DNA of 64,000 nt from Daphnia pulex (lineage: Eukaryota > Arthropoda > Branchiopoda > Diplostraca > Daphniidae), in the NCBI RefSeq assembly GCF_021134715.1, contig NC_060025.1:2356001-2420000 (forward strand). The letters run 5' to 3'. The notes under the pieces were generated by a model that was not told where the DNA came from, searched no databases, and saw only the letters and a program-made list of their open reading frames with translations. The position numbers and the translations under genes were made by a program. Shown piece by piece: positions 36,001-43,954 of the stretch (the first letter of the stretch is position 1; each line of letters starts with the position of its first letter).

Positions 36001-39000
36001 GAAAAGATGTGGCGCTTTAGACTTTTGAAATTAATTCGCGGGAGCTGTTCATATATGACACTTCGTTTAATTAAGTTTTTTTTTTTTTTTTTTTTTACTT
36101 GAGTGATTCCCTCCCAGCGACCCCGTACGATCCACTTCATTATTTATCTTCCGAGTTGATTTTCATATCTCTAAGAAGTGTGACCAAAAGCCGACTTCAC
36201 ACTTTATTTTTATACATAGCCTAGTCCGCTCTAATCCTTCTCGTTATTTATTACGGCCTACGCCTACTCTCGTTAGCGGCCAACACTTAGACACTTTCGC
36301 ATTATCGTACTGTTGAATTTCTTATCGGTGTTTAGCTTCTTCGTTCCATAGGACCTTGTTTCCGTTCCACTTCTTTCCTCTTATCTTTACTGACTTAATC
36401 TATCGACTGCAGCGTTTTCGTGTCTTTTCATTTCATCTCACCGTAGAATTCTTTCTGTTCTCTATTTTTTTTAGTCTGGTTGGTTTTCATTTGGGTTTAT
36501 CTTCGTTCAGGTGGCGAAAGGAACCGAATATGTTTTTTCTCCTTTTTTCTTTTTTCCTGTATTATATTATTGAAATGCCATTTTTGTTCAAGTTGGTATT
36601 GTAGTCGCACTCAATGACGTCATCGATGGCACTGAACGCGGACCTAAGCCCAGAGCCGTGAAAACGGGTAGGAAATTAGCCATTCCTGACCCACTCACTG
36701 TTGTTTTTTTTTTCTTTACCTCTTCTAGCCACATACTAGTCTAGAGATAGCAACAACATAAAACAAAAAAACAAAACAAATCAGCAACATACACAAAACC
36801 CACATCCCCCAATCATAAAAAATATTTGCACTGGTGTGATTTTTATTTTTCGCTGGCTTATCAAGATTATTACTTCACACAGCCACCCCTCAAAACACAC
36901 CCCCCAACATTTATTTATTTATTTATTTATTTTTTTATTGATCCAACTGTGACTGTCGGGATCACTGATAAATCCATTCCAGGAAACAAACATCGCCGAC
37001 TTGTTTGTTCGCACCCTTGCGACTGTATCTAGTAGCTACATATATAGATACTTCCCTTACTATTATGTGGATTGCCTTTTATCTCATTACCATCAGAATG
37101 AATTCGAATTTTTGTAATTCTAGTTACGTATAGTCGACGAGCTGCGGCATGACTTTTCTTTAATGACGCTATCAGAGATTTGACATTAACGGCACGTCGT
37201 CACTTCTTTATTAGTAGTAGACGTCATGTATTCTGAATGCCACACACAATTCCATTTTTTTTTCTTTTTACAAATGTATCTCACCACAATCAGTTTTCGT
37301 GTGATTTTCAACTTTTTGGCCCTGATTTCCAAGCGGCGATTGGGGAGTCTGCGAGCTTTATTATATACTACATTATTATTAGGCACATGTTTGACAATTT
37401 TTTTGCGTGCAGTTTGTGTTTGTCTGTGTGGTTTCGATTGATGATTCCATTCACGACGAATGTTAACTATTTAGTTCAGTCATTTGATTTTCTTTTCTTT
37501 TCTTCGCTCGACGTAATAATCCTTCCAGAGATGCGACGGCCACCGTATTACACCAATTATTCACGTTCTCGGCTGCTGATTCACAACGTGGTGACATCTA
37601 AATATTTTGACTTGGCCATCGCCGCCGTCATCGGTCTCAATGTCGTCACCATGGCCATGGAATTTTACCTGATGCCGCCTGTAAGTTGATCTTCCCTTAT
37701 TTTATTATTATTTTTTAATAAGTAACAAACGAAGTTGTTGAAATTGTACACGACGATTTGGAATGCCGTAGGAACTGGAGTCTGCTTTGCGCATTTTCAA
37801 TTATTTCTTCACGGCCGTCTTCATCATCGAATCCGGTTGCAAAGTGGTGGCCCTGGGAGTGAGACGGTACATCAAGGACCGCTGGAATCAGCTGGACGTT
37901 TCCATCGTCATCCTGTCCATTGGTGGCATCGTTTTAGAGGAAATGAAATCCGATTTAATTCCAATCAATCCCACCATCATTCGCGTCATGCGAGTCCTTC
38001 GGATAGCCAGAGGTGAACTAAACAAAAAACAAATTATAATTTCATTTAAATACGATTAACATTGTCTCTCCGTTCTTACTTTAGTTTTGAAATTGCTGAA
38101 GATGGCCAAAGGAATCCGTTCTTTGCTGGACACGGTGATGCAAGCCCTGCCGCAAGTTGGCAATCTCGGTCTCTTATTCTACTTGCTCTTCTTCATATTC
38201 GCCGCCCTCGGAGTCGAATTGTTTGGTCGACTGGGTAAATATTACAAGCAGAACAAAAAATTAACGAGCCCCCCGGCCAACCGGAATGAAATGTTTCGTG
38301 TGTTTTATCGCCATGTTCCGCCTGTCAAGAGTGCGACGACGACCATCCGTGCCAGGGACTGGGCGAGCACGCTCACTTTGCCAACTTTGGAATTGCTTTC
38401 TTGACGCTGTTCCGGGTGGCCACGGGCGACAATTGGAACGGCATCATGAAGGACACGCTGCGGGAGAACTGCGATCACTCGGCCGATTGCATCAAGAACT
38501 GCTGCGTGTCCCGCATCATCGCTCCCATCTTTTTCGTCATCTTCGTCCTGATGGCCCAGTTCGTCCTGGTCAACGTCGTCGTCGCCGTTCTCATGAAACA
38601 CCTAGAGGAATCGCACAAACAGGTAACGCAACCTTTACCCCGCTCACTCCTAAATGGAAAATACCCCATTCACTTAATTGATCCCTGAATCCTTCCACCG
38701 ATTTACCGACTCATCACCCAAATCTCAAACCAGCTATTAAATGAAACCCCAAAAATCGTATCCATTAATCTAATATTGATAAAAAAAAGTTAACCAAAAT
38801 CAAAACAAATATTTAAAACAAATTACCATTGTAAGAATGTCAGTTAGAGGAGGTAACCAAATTTGAGAACTTGCAAGAGGGATGAATTTATTATTAGACG
38901 GATCGTGCAATAAGTTCCCTACGTGTGTGTGTGTGTGTGTGTGTGTGTTCAGACGGCGGAAGAAAAGATTCAGACGCCGACAACCGAGACGGAGGGCGAT

Positions 39001-40081
39001 ACGGAGGGCGATACGGACGATGATGCTTTGGTGGAAGAGGTGCGAGAAACCAATGCCTATCCGATGATAACGTTGAGTGTGGACAGTGAGACGGAGGCTG
39101 AAGTCAGAGAAGAAGAAGATGTCAAAGAAGAGGAAAATCCAACAACGGCATCTTCAGTCTGCAGTCCTTGACGGCGGTGGGGGTAGGAGGGAAAGAAACG
39201 ACCGCCATTGTGTGCTGGAAAAGTCTCTTTTTGGGGGAAAACAAAACAAAAAAAAACAAAAAAAAAAATAACTCGACGACCTCACGCTCGGTTATGATAT
39301 CAATCATCACATGAGTCCAAATGCAACCAGGAAAAATCGATGGATATAACCCCCCTCGAAGGAAACAAGTTTCGCTTGAAACCCACAAGTCTAGAGCGTA
39401 AGCAATCGATTTGGCAAGGCAGCACCAACCGCAGTTCGATCACACACTTTTTTTTTGTTAGACTCTCTAATATAATTCTCTTACAATTTAACCATCACGT
39501 TTGATAACAACACCCTTCTTTTTACATGATATAGTTTTATTACTTTTTAATAACTGGATTATTTTTTTACCTTTTTTTTTCTCTCTTTTTCGGCATTTGA
39601 TATTTGATTTCCCCGAGCCTCAATAACAACCCCGACCGAACACCAAAAAGAAATTCAGATTTTACAAAAAGAGTGTTATCCTGCTGATGTGGCTGTTCCA
39701 TTTGTGCATGTTTGGGATTGGAATGACAACCGCAAAAATCTATAGAGAGAGTCGATCGGAAACTAAACATTGCCTGGTAGATCCACCCAGGAGACTGCTG
39801 ATAGTATGTTTCAAAGAAACCCCACAGAATAAAAAAAAGAGCCCCCGACACCCCCTTTCGTGTGATCCCTGTTATCTTGGTTGAATTGAAATTGATGGAT
39901 GTATTTCTCTTCTCTTCTCCTACATGTATGGACGCGACAGATGGAAGACGACATGGAGATGGAGATGCAACTGGCGGAAGAGTTTGCACCGCTGCCGACC
40001 GCCGACGACGAGACGAGGAAAGTCAACGACGAGATGGAAGAACTGGAACTGACTCACACGGTTGGATCATTGCCGCAGTAG
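8456..40081 (+). CDS. Ca-alpha1T: T-type (Cav3) voltage-gated calcium channel alpha-1 subunit, whole gene
   Basis: This is the pore-forming subunit of a low-voltage-activated calcium channel in the plasma membrane. The joined exons encode about 2541 residues in four homologous six-helix domains: I about 205-545, II about 1085-1318, III about 1895-2175, IV about 2235-2490. Pore residues are E (SLEGW), E (TQEDW), D (SKDGW) and D (TGDNW), the E-E-D-D filter typical of Cav3 rather than the EEEE of high-voltage channels. S4 segments carry regular arginines, e.g. [15 protein letters not shown] in I and [18 protein letters not shown] in IV. No alpha-interaction domain or IQ motif is seen after S6, as expected for Cav3. 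All exon phases match, so the model is internally consistent. The ATG at 8456 is the first in frame after a stop at 8438. Exon blocks and variants are listed separately. Confidence 0.97.
13635..14384. mobile_element. non-autonomous hAT-superfamily MITE
   Basis: This 750-bp element has 18-bp terminal inverted repeats that match at 17 of 18 positions and begin CAGTGTTCTGTCG. It is flanked by a perfect 8-bp target duplication, CATGACGA, at 13627-13634 and 14385-14392. CAGTG termini and 8-bp duplications are hallmarks of the hAT superfamily. The element has no transposase frame. The subterminal parts are packed with ATTCG/CGAAT-type repeats. The centre has an inner inverted repeat around 14054-14071 and 14094-14111. 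The intact duplication suggests a fairly recent insertion. Confidence 0.9.
16381..16406. repeat. 10-bp perfect hairpin in intron 1
   Basis: ACCTCCATCC and its exact complement GGATGGAGGT are separated by the 6-base loop TGCCCT. It lies about 350 bp before the U12 3' splice site. No known function; it is too short to be a microRNA precursor by itself. Confidence 0.5.
16759..21073 (+). CDS. Ca-alpha1T: calcium channel domain I exons (2, 3, 4, 5, 7, 8)
   Basis: The exons are 16759-16870, 16955-17088, 17383-17480, 17587-17764, 19463-19757 and 20981-21073. They encode IS1 ([18 protein letters not shown]) through the domain I pore ([13 protein letters not shown]) and into IS6. The S5-pore turret is Cys-rich, as in other Cav3 channels, and ends with NWNQYYTDC. 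The IS3-S4 loop reads [16 protein letters not shown] and lacks the histidine that gives mammalian Cav3.2 its high nickel and zinc sensitivity. Two small in-frame exons between exons 5 and 7 are listed separately. Exon 7 has a CA repeat directly before its acceptor. Confidence 0.93.
17975..18016 (+). CDS. Ca-alpha1T: candidate cassette exon 6a, domain I turret
   Basis: This 42-nt segment lies between a CAG acceptor and a GTAAGC donor. It enters and leaves in the same phase (2/2), so it can be kept or skipped without shifting the frame. It encodes [15 protein letters not shown] when joined to exon 5. The LPPYY motif resembles a motif in mammalian Cav3 domain I turrets and the LPLSSYY that opens exon 7, which suggests exon duplication. 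Use in transcripts is inferred. Confidence 0.55.
18559..18612 (+). CDS. Ca-alpha1T: candidate cassette exon 6b, domain I turret
   Basis: This 54-nt segment is flanked by a CAG acceptor and a GTATTG donor, with symmetric phase 2/2. It encodes 18 residues including [13 protein letters not shown], again an LP..Y-type motif like exon 6a and the start of exon 7. It can be included alone, with 6a, or skipped. No stop codon arises in any of these combinations. Confidence 0.5.
22145..25240 (+). CDS. Ca-alpha1T: calcium channel IS6 end, I-II linker and IIS1 (exons 9-11)
   Basis: The exons are 22145-22796, 22885-23574 and 24804-25240. Exon 9 completes IS6 ([20 protein letters not shown]) and continues into a basic, helical stretch with [19 protein letters not shown]. 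That position corresponds to the helix-loop-helix gating brake of T-type channels, which sets the low activation voltage. The rest of the linker is Gln-, Ser- and Pro-rich and poorly conserved. Exon 11 has five consecutive Cys followed by a long acidic run, then conserved sequence starting at [20 protein letters not shown] and IIS1 ([14 protein letters not shown]). The exon 9 acceptor has a run of A and a stem-loop where a pyrimidine tract would be expected. Confidence 0.9.
26092..30697 (+). CDS. Ca-alpha1T: calcium channel domain II constant exons (12, 13, 15)
   Basis: The constant exons are 26092-26243 (IIS2-S3), 26332-26544 (IIS4-S5, with [18 protein letters not shown]) and 30542-30697 (pore [13 protein letters not shown] and IIS6 [17 protein letters not shown]). 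Exon 14 between them exists in two mutually exclusive versions, 27445-27562 and 29850-30006. Exon 13 ends in phase 2 and exon 15 starts in phase 0, so exactly one exon 14 must be used. Confidence 0.94.
27445..27562 (+). CDS. Ca-alpha1T: mutually exclusive exon 14a: domain II turret, three cysteines
   Basis: This 118-nt exon encodes the end of IIS5 and the extracellular S5-pore turret of domain II. It reads [12 protein letters not shown], a short linker, then [19 protein letters not shown]: three cysteines in all. It has a CAG acceptor and a GTACAT donor. Its length is 1 mod 3, as is that of exon 14b, so including both or neither breaks the frame. It resembles the vertebrate Cav3 version (LFGCKF ... 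[17 protein letters not shown]) more than 14b does. Confidence 0.93.
29850..30006 (+). CDS. Ca-alpha1T: mutually exclusive exon 14b: domain II turret, five cysteines, GC donor
   Basis: This 157-nt exon is a diverged duplicate of exon 14a. It reads [16 protein letters not shown], then [15 protein letters not shown] and [12 protein letters not shown]. It is 13 residues longer in the turret and has five cysteines instead of three. It splices from exon 13 and into exon 15 in the same phases as 14a. Its 5' splice site is CAG|GCAAGT, a GC-AG donor, common at regulated exons. Three- and five-cysteine turret variants of this kind are known from invertebrate Cav3 channels, where they change sodium versus calcium passage (recalled knowledge). 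Confidence 0.92.
31228..34683 (+). CDS. Ca-alpha1T: calcium channel II-III linker exons (16, 18-22)
   Basis: The exons are 31228-31545, 32898-33075, 33174-33517, 33633-33784, 33889-34149 and 34225-34683, all joined in phase. They encode a long cytoplasmic linker. It begins with charged helical sequence ([16 protein letters not shown]), is Ser/Pro-rich, and contains [14 protein letters not shown], similar to a conserved patch of vertebrate Cav3 linkers. It ends in a conserved segment before IIIS1 ([17 protein letters not shown]). Exon 16 follows a GT repeat and exon 20 a CA repeat. The intron at 34150-34224 is 75 nt, in frame and free of stops, so it could be retained. I treated 34420-34462 as coding because an intron there would be only about 44 nt. 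Confidence 0.85.
34782..35912 (+). CDS. Ca-alpha1T: calcium channel domain III exons (23-26)
   Basis: The exons are 34782-35124, 35195-35356, 35422-35643 and 35720-35912. They cover IIIS1 ([17 protein letters not shown]) through IIIS4 ([20 protein letters not shown]), IIIS5, the turret, the pore [10 protein letters not shown] with its Cav3-type Asp, and IIIS6 ([18 protein letters not shown]). The last exon ends in the very basic start of the III-IV linker ([14 protein letters not shown]). Introns are short, 65-76 bp. Confidence 0.95.
36605..36667 (+). CDS. Ca-alpha1T: cassette exon 27 in the III-IV linker
   Basis: This 63-nt exon encodes 21 residues ([20 protein letters not shown] plus the junction codon). 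It has symmetric phase 1/1, a TAG acceptor and a GTAGGA donor. Skipping it joins exon 26 to exon 28 in frame. The position matches the alternatively spliced exon 25/26 region of vertebrate Cav3.1, and the DVI motif is shared with that region. Whether it is alternative here is inferred from phase and position. Confidence 0.75.
37529..38622 (+). CDS. Ca-alpha1T: calcium channel domain IV exons (28-31)
   Basis: The exons are 37529-37680, 37772-38012, 38085-38234 and 38330-38622. They encode IVS1 ([19 protein letters not shown]), IVS4, IVS5 ([20 protein letters not shown]), the pore [13 protein letters not shown] and IVS6 ([20 protein letters not shown]). The loop after the pore reads [13 protein letters not shown]. 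It has four cysteines, against two in the human Cav3.1 loop; these may bond with the domain II turret cysteines. The product up to here is about 2495 residues. Confidence 0.95.
38922..38952 (+). repeat. GT repeat forming the 3' splice site of exon 32a
   Basis: About thirteen GT units run directly into TTCAG. In RNA this is a UG tract where a pyrimidine tract is expected. UG tracts at acceptors are known targets of CELF- and TDP-43-type splicing regulators. Confidence 0.8.
38953..39171 (+). CDS. Ca-alpha1T: alternative last exon 32a: acidic C-terminus
   Basis: This exon starts in phase 0 after exon 31 and gives 72 residues plus a TGA stop. It opens [20 protein letters not shown] and ends TASSVCSP. 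It is strongly acidic and not obviously related to other Cav3 tails. An AATAAA at 39828-39833 lies before exon 32b and could serve as its polyadenylation signal. An internal GAG|GTGCGA near 39040 could also act as a donor into exon 32b, so it may be a cassette in some transcripts. Confidence 0.7.
   Translation, partial: TAEEKIQTPTTETEGDTEGDTDDDALVEEVRETNAYPMITLSVDSETEAEVREEEDVKEEENPTTASSVCSP
39941..40081 (+). CDS. Ca-alpha1T: alternative last exon 32b: canonical Cav3-like C-terminus
   Basis: This exon starts in phase 0 after an acceptor at 39939-39940 and gives 46 residues plus a TAG stop: [18 protein letters not shown], then TLVQ-free acidic sequence ending HTVGSLPQ. Joined to exon 31 it reads [20 protein letters not shown]. 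This resembles the Glu-rich helix that follows IVS6 in vertebrate Cav3 channels, so this is probably the ancestral ending. The tail is short for the family. Confidence 0.75.
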   Translation: MEDDMEMEMQLAEEFAPLPTADDETRKVNDEMEELELTHTVGSLPQ

Positions 40082-41822
40082 CAGAGAGCTCCCTCACCCC
40101 CCCTGCTCTCATCGAAAACTCCCCCTCCAAATTTAGAAAGTTACGTGAATTTTTTTTATTCTTTTCTCTCGTCCCATAGTTACTATTCAAATGATATGAT
40201 ACCATAAAGGATATCCGCGAGTCTTTTCTTGTGAAAATCGACTCGTGGATTTTTAGAATTTTTTTAAAATCGTCGCCCCCCACATTGACGAATCGGGGCG
40301 ATTTGCGTCTTAAAAATTGAAACTACATATTCTGCCGCGTACCTGTTTTGAAATGCAGCAGGTATCGAGCATAGGAATAGAGTCACCACCTTTTTCTTCC
40401 CTTGTAGTCTGAAAAATGTGTATTGGTTCGTTTGTTTTTTGTTTGGTGTCGCCCACTGAGAAACTGCGAGAGCCAAGACCCTCCCTTTTTTTTTACGTCA
40501 ATCTCTACTTGAAAAGAAAACCAAAAGATGATCGGGTTTATTAGGTCATCGTCGTCATCTTTTCGTTAACAATATCGGAAAGCACTTGAGCGCCTTCTCA
40601 TTCCTCTGTGTAATGATCCACATGTCCTCCTGCACCTGCAGCTCCTTCCATCCAAGACCACCAACTTTTGATTTTTTCTTATTCCCTCGAATTTCTTGCT
40701 TTTTATTTTTGGGCCAATTACGAAACGAAAAAGTTCAGTCTCACACTCATGATCACACCTGACCGTCTCACCGTAACTATACCGTGACTATGTGTGCGTA
40801 GAGAGCAGCGATTTCGTCGTCAGCGGGGAAAATGGGAAAAGTTATTTCTTCTTCAAATTGTTTTTTTGTTTTTTATTTTTCAATTCTCTCATCTATTTCT
40901 CTAGTGTAAAATGAACCTAACCAAAAGGAGCGGATACGGTTTTTTGGGGGAATATATATAATTGTTTTCATGATAGTTTGTTATGCCGTTTACAAGAAAT
41001 TGAAAATTTTTCGGGAGGATTGTATTCGAGTTGATAGCAATACCTTATTATACACACCTTATTCAATGAAAAATGAACAGACGATATGACACCTTATATA
41101 CACCCACTATACACCCTACAGTATACACTCAAAAGACCTCCCGAATTCTGTACTATTGTAATCTCCTCTTATATAAATGCCCTTGTAAAGTGACGCCGTG
41201 TTACAACAAAAAAAAAATATTTCGTTTCCGTTTCATTCGATTTATTTAGTATGATTTTATTTGTATTTTTTTTTTACGTTTGGAAAAAATTCTACGTTGG
41301 TTTTTAGTTTATTTGCGCCGTTATCACGATCGTGCGATAAGCGAATTTAACTTGGGTTTTAGATTTGAAATTTAAAAATGTTGTTCAGCTGCGCTTTGAA
41401 ATCGCCTTACACCTCGTATGGTTGAGTAGTAGTGTTATCGCATCGTAGACGTGACGAACAATCGAACGATTTTATTTCACCGTTCAAACAGCTATCGACA
41501 ATATCACTGAAAAAATAAGAAAAAATCTTTCCATGGGAAATATGATTTCTCATAAGTTTCTCGATGAATTTTCGACTCATGCTGTTTCCGTTTGATGGCA
41601 TTTTCCGACTCCCACCTAAAAAGTGGAGTTGACAGGATCGGAGTGATACGAGAGAAACAGCTGGGTTTTAGCCTAAGCTATAAAATGCCGTGGCGCAATA
41701 TTCCTGTGGGTTTGGCACGATGTCACGAAACCTTTTCAACACGTTTATCTCTTTTACAGTTGAGCTTCATCTTATCTATATTCGGTTTGGGCGTTTTCAA
41801 CTATCAAATGAAATAGTAACAA
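40082..41822. other. calcium channel 3' UTR and intergenic sequence
   Basis: Nothing that looks coding was found. The first part is presumably 3' UTR of the calcium channel. From about 41 kb the microsatellite-rich composition of the channel locus gives way to AT-rich sequence. Confidence 0.6.
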
Positions 41823-41852
41823 TATAAAAGGGCTCCCAAAACTTGACAGTCG
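41823..41852 (+). promoter_or_regulatory. core promoter (TATA box) of the Cys-rich secreted protein gene
   Basis: TATAAAAG at 41823-41830 is followed about 25 bp later by an initiator-like ACAGTC at 41847-41852. This lies about 70 bp before the ATG at 41920, a normal arrangement for a strongly regulated arthropod gene. Confidence 0.6.
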
Positions 41853-41919
41853 AGCAGCCCACCAGTGAGGCTGATTTTCAATCCTTCGACGAGTTGAACT
41901 GCTCGCTCAGCCAACAGAA

Positions 41920-43954
41920 ATGGCCGGTAAGTTGTTCAACGTTTTTGTCTTTGTGCTGTTGCTGGGCATTTTCGCCCTTTCCACCGAAGCTTCGACGGGC
42001 GGAAAACCGTTGAAGAAGAAATCAGTTCCGGAAAAAACTGGCAACAAATATTCCTTCTCCGACGATGACGAACTCATGTTCGCTGATCAGAGTGGCGACG
42101 GTCCAGATGACAATGAATCGATTGACGAGCTCGACCCTGATTTTTCGGTTGACGGGTTACCGGACCTTAACGAGCTCTTACCCGAAGGAGAAATAGATGA
42201 GGTGATACCAACACGGAGACCCCCCTACCGGCCACCAGCAACAGTTAAACCTCCTTGCGGCCAAGCCGGTAAACCTTGCCAATCTGTGAATCGTCCGCCT
42301 TGCCAAGCCGGCAGACCTTGCCAAAATGCGAATCCTCCGCAATCTGCGAATCCTCCCAAGCCTTGCCAATCTGGCAGACCTTGTTCACAGGCGAAACCTC
42401 AACCATGCCAATCCGGAAGGACCTGCACACAGGCGAAACCGACGCCATGCAAAACCAGTAAACCCTGCCCGTCGGTCAAACCTCCGCCATGCCAAACCGG
42501 TCGACGTTGCCAAACGGCCAGGCGTCCGTGTTATTCGAAACGCACCTGTCAAACTAAACGTCCATGTCAAACCAAACGTCTATGCCAGTCACCTGCACCC
42601 ATTATACCGCCGGCATTCAGTCCTACGGTTGTGTAAGTTATTTTCAATTGTAACATATTTGTAGAGAGCTGAGAGTTAGACGGTGATCCTAATCACGTCC
42701 CGTCAATCATCGGTTTGACAGCCCATCGTTCGACCTCAAATATTGGTTCACTTTTTCTTTTATCGCGTTTTAAATGGGTAAAAGATTACAACAAGATATA
42801 CATTTGTGTTTTGTTATGACAGATACTTCTGTTCAAATTGCCCTACGTTGATTAAATGTTATATGCCTTATTTGTACAATGTAGTAGAGACGTGGCTTAA
42901 AAAATAACTATGTGAACCGTATAGAGTTCATAAAACAATGATAACCCATGTACAACTTTTTGTGTTTCTGTGTAGGTGTGGAAAATCCTATTACTGTCGC
43001 AAAGGTTACCAAGGACCTTGTAACAGAAATGAAATCTTTACTCCGAATCCCATTGCCATTGCACGACCTATCCAACCCACATGTCCTTCGATTGGGATTA
43101 TTTCAACAGGTTGCATCTCATCTAAAAATCCGTTGTCTGTCAAATCGGTCTCAAGCAATCCCGGATATTGCGCCATTCGCTACACACAAAAACCGTGCTA
43201 CGGCTATCCATCGTAAGTGACTACGAGTCAAATCGAATTTGAAATCAAATTTATTTTTCAAGTATCCAATTCCAGGACATTTCGCTATTGCCAGAATACA
43301 AAGCTGTGCTATCCGACTTCTCCCACACCAATTATCTCACGGTACACTCGTAGAACACATGTCTCAGTTACATTTGAAATATTAAAGTCGTTTAATTGGA
43401 TTTTGAAATTAGAAGTAAGTTGGTCGTTCCGAGCCCATGTCCGGCTGATCAGTTTTTCACCGCCGTGGATCTTTCTTACGGCTTTTGCCGTTGCAGTCGG
43501 CCCAACTATGTCAGGTGTCAAAAAACCAACCGCTGCTACCCAGCGTACACCAAGGTACAGATAAGACCTGGCATGATGAAATGATTAACCAACTTATCCC
43601 ATGATGATCCTCCCATGACACATTATTTTTTTTTTTAAATAGGGCACCTGTACTACCGGCCAATGGATGGTTCCTTACGGAAATCAAGGCTTATCCACCT
43701 GCCAAATCTGTCCATGCCCGTCAAAGGCTGACGGCCGTCACATTTATTGGAGCGGACAGTTCGGAAGACCGGGCTGCTACAAGTCGCAAACTCGTGGTCC
43801 TTGCCGTCAGGGCATGCGCTTTGTGATTAGCGATATTCTCACGGGCTCTTCACGTTGTGTGCCAAATAGTTCTATGATACGGAAGCAGCCGAGTTCGAGT
43901 TACAACTCGTTAATGAATGACTGGAACTTGTTTTACGGTGGCTTGACCCGTTAA
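41920..43954 (+). CDS. secreted Cys-rich protein with DUF4789-like C-terminal region
   Basis: Five exons, 41920-42632, 42976-43212, 43276-43341, 43413-43554 and 43643-43954, join in phase to 489 residues. Residues 1-25 form a signal peptide (hydrophobic core FNVFVFVLLLGIFAL, likely cut after TEA). Next come an acidic stretch (about 45-90) and a Pro/Cys repeat region (about 105-235) made of units like PPCQAGRPCQ and PCQTKR. The remaining exons have spaced cysteines with CPADQFF, CRCSRPNY and CYKSQTRGPCRQGMRF, the CY..GPC..G pattern of arthropod DUF4789 proteins. An extracellular, perhaps cuticle- or mucus-related, structural role is possible but not shown. AATAAA occurs at 44183-44188. Confidence 0.85.
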
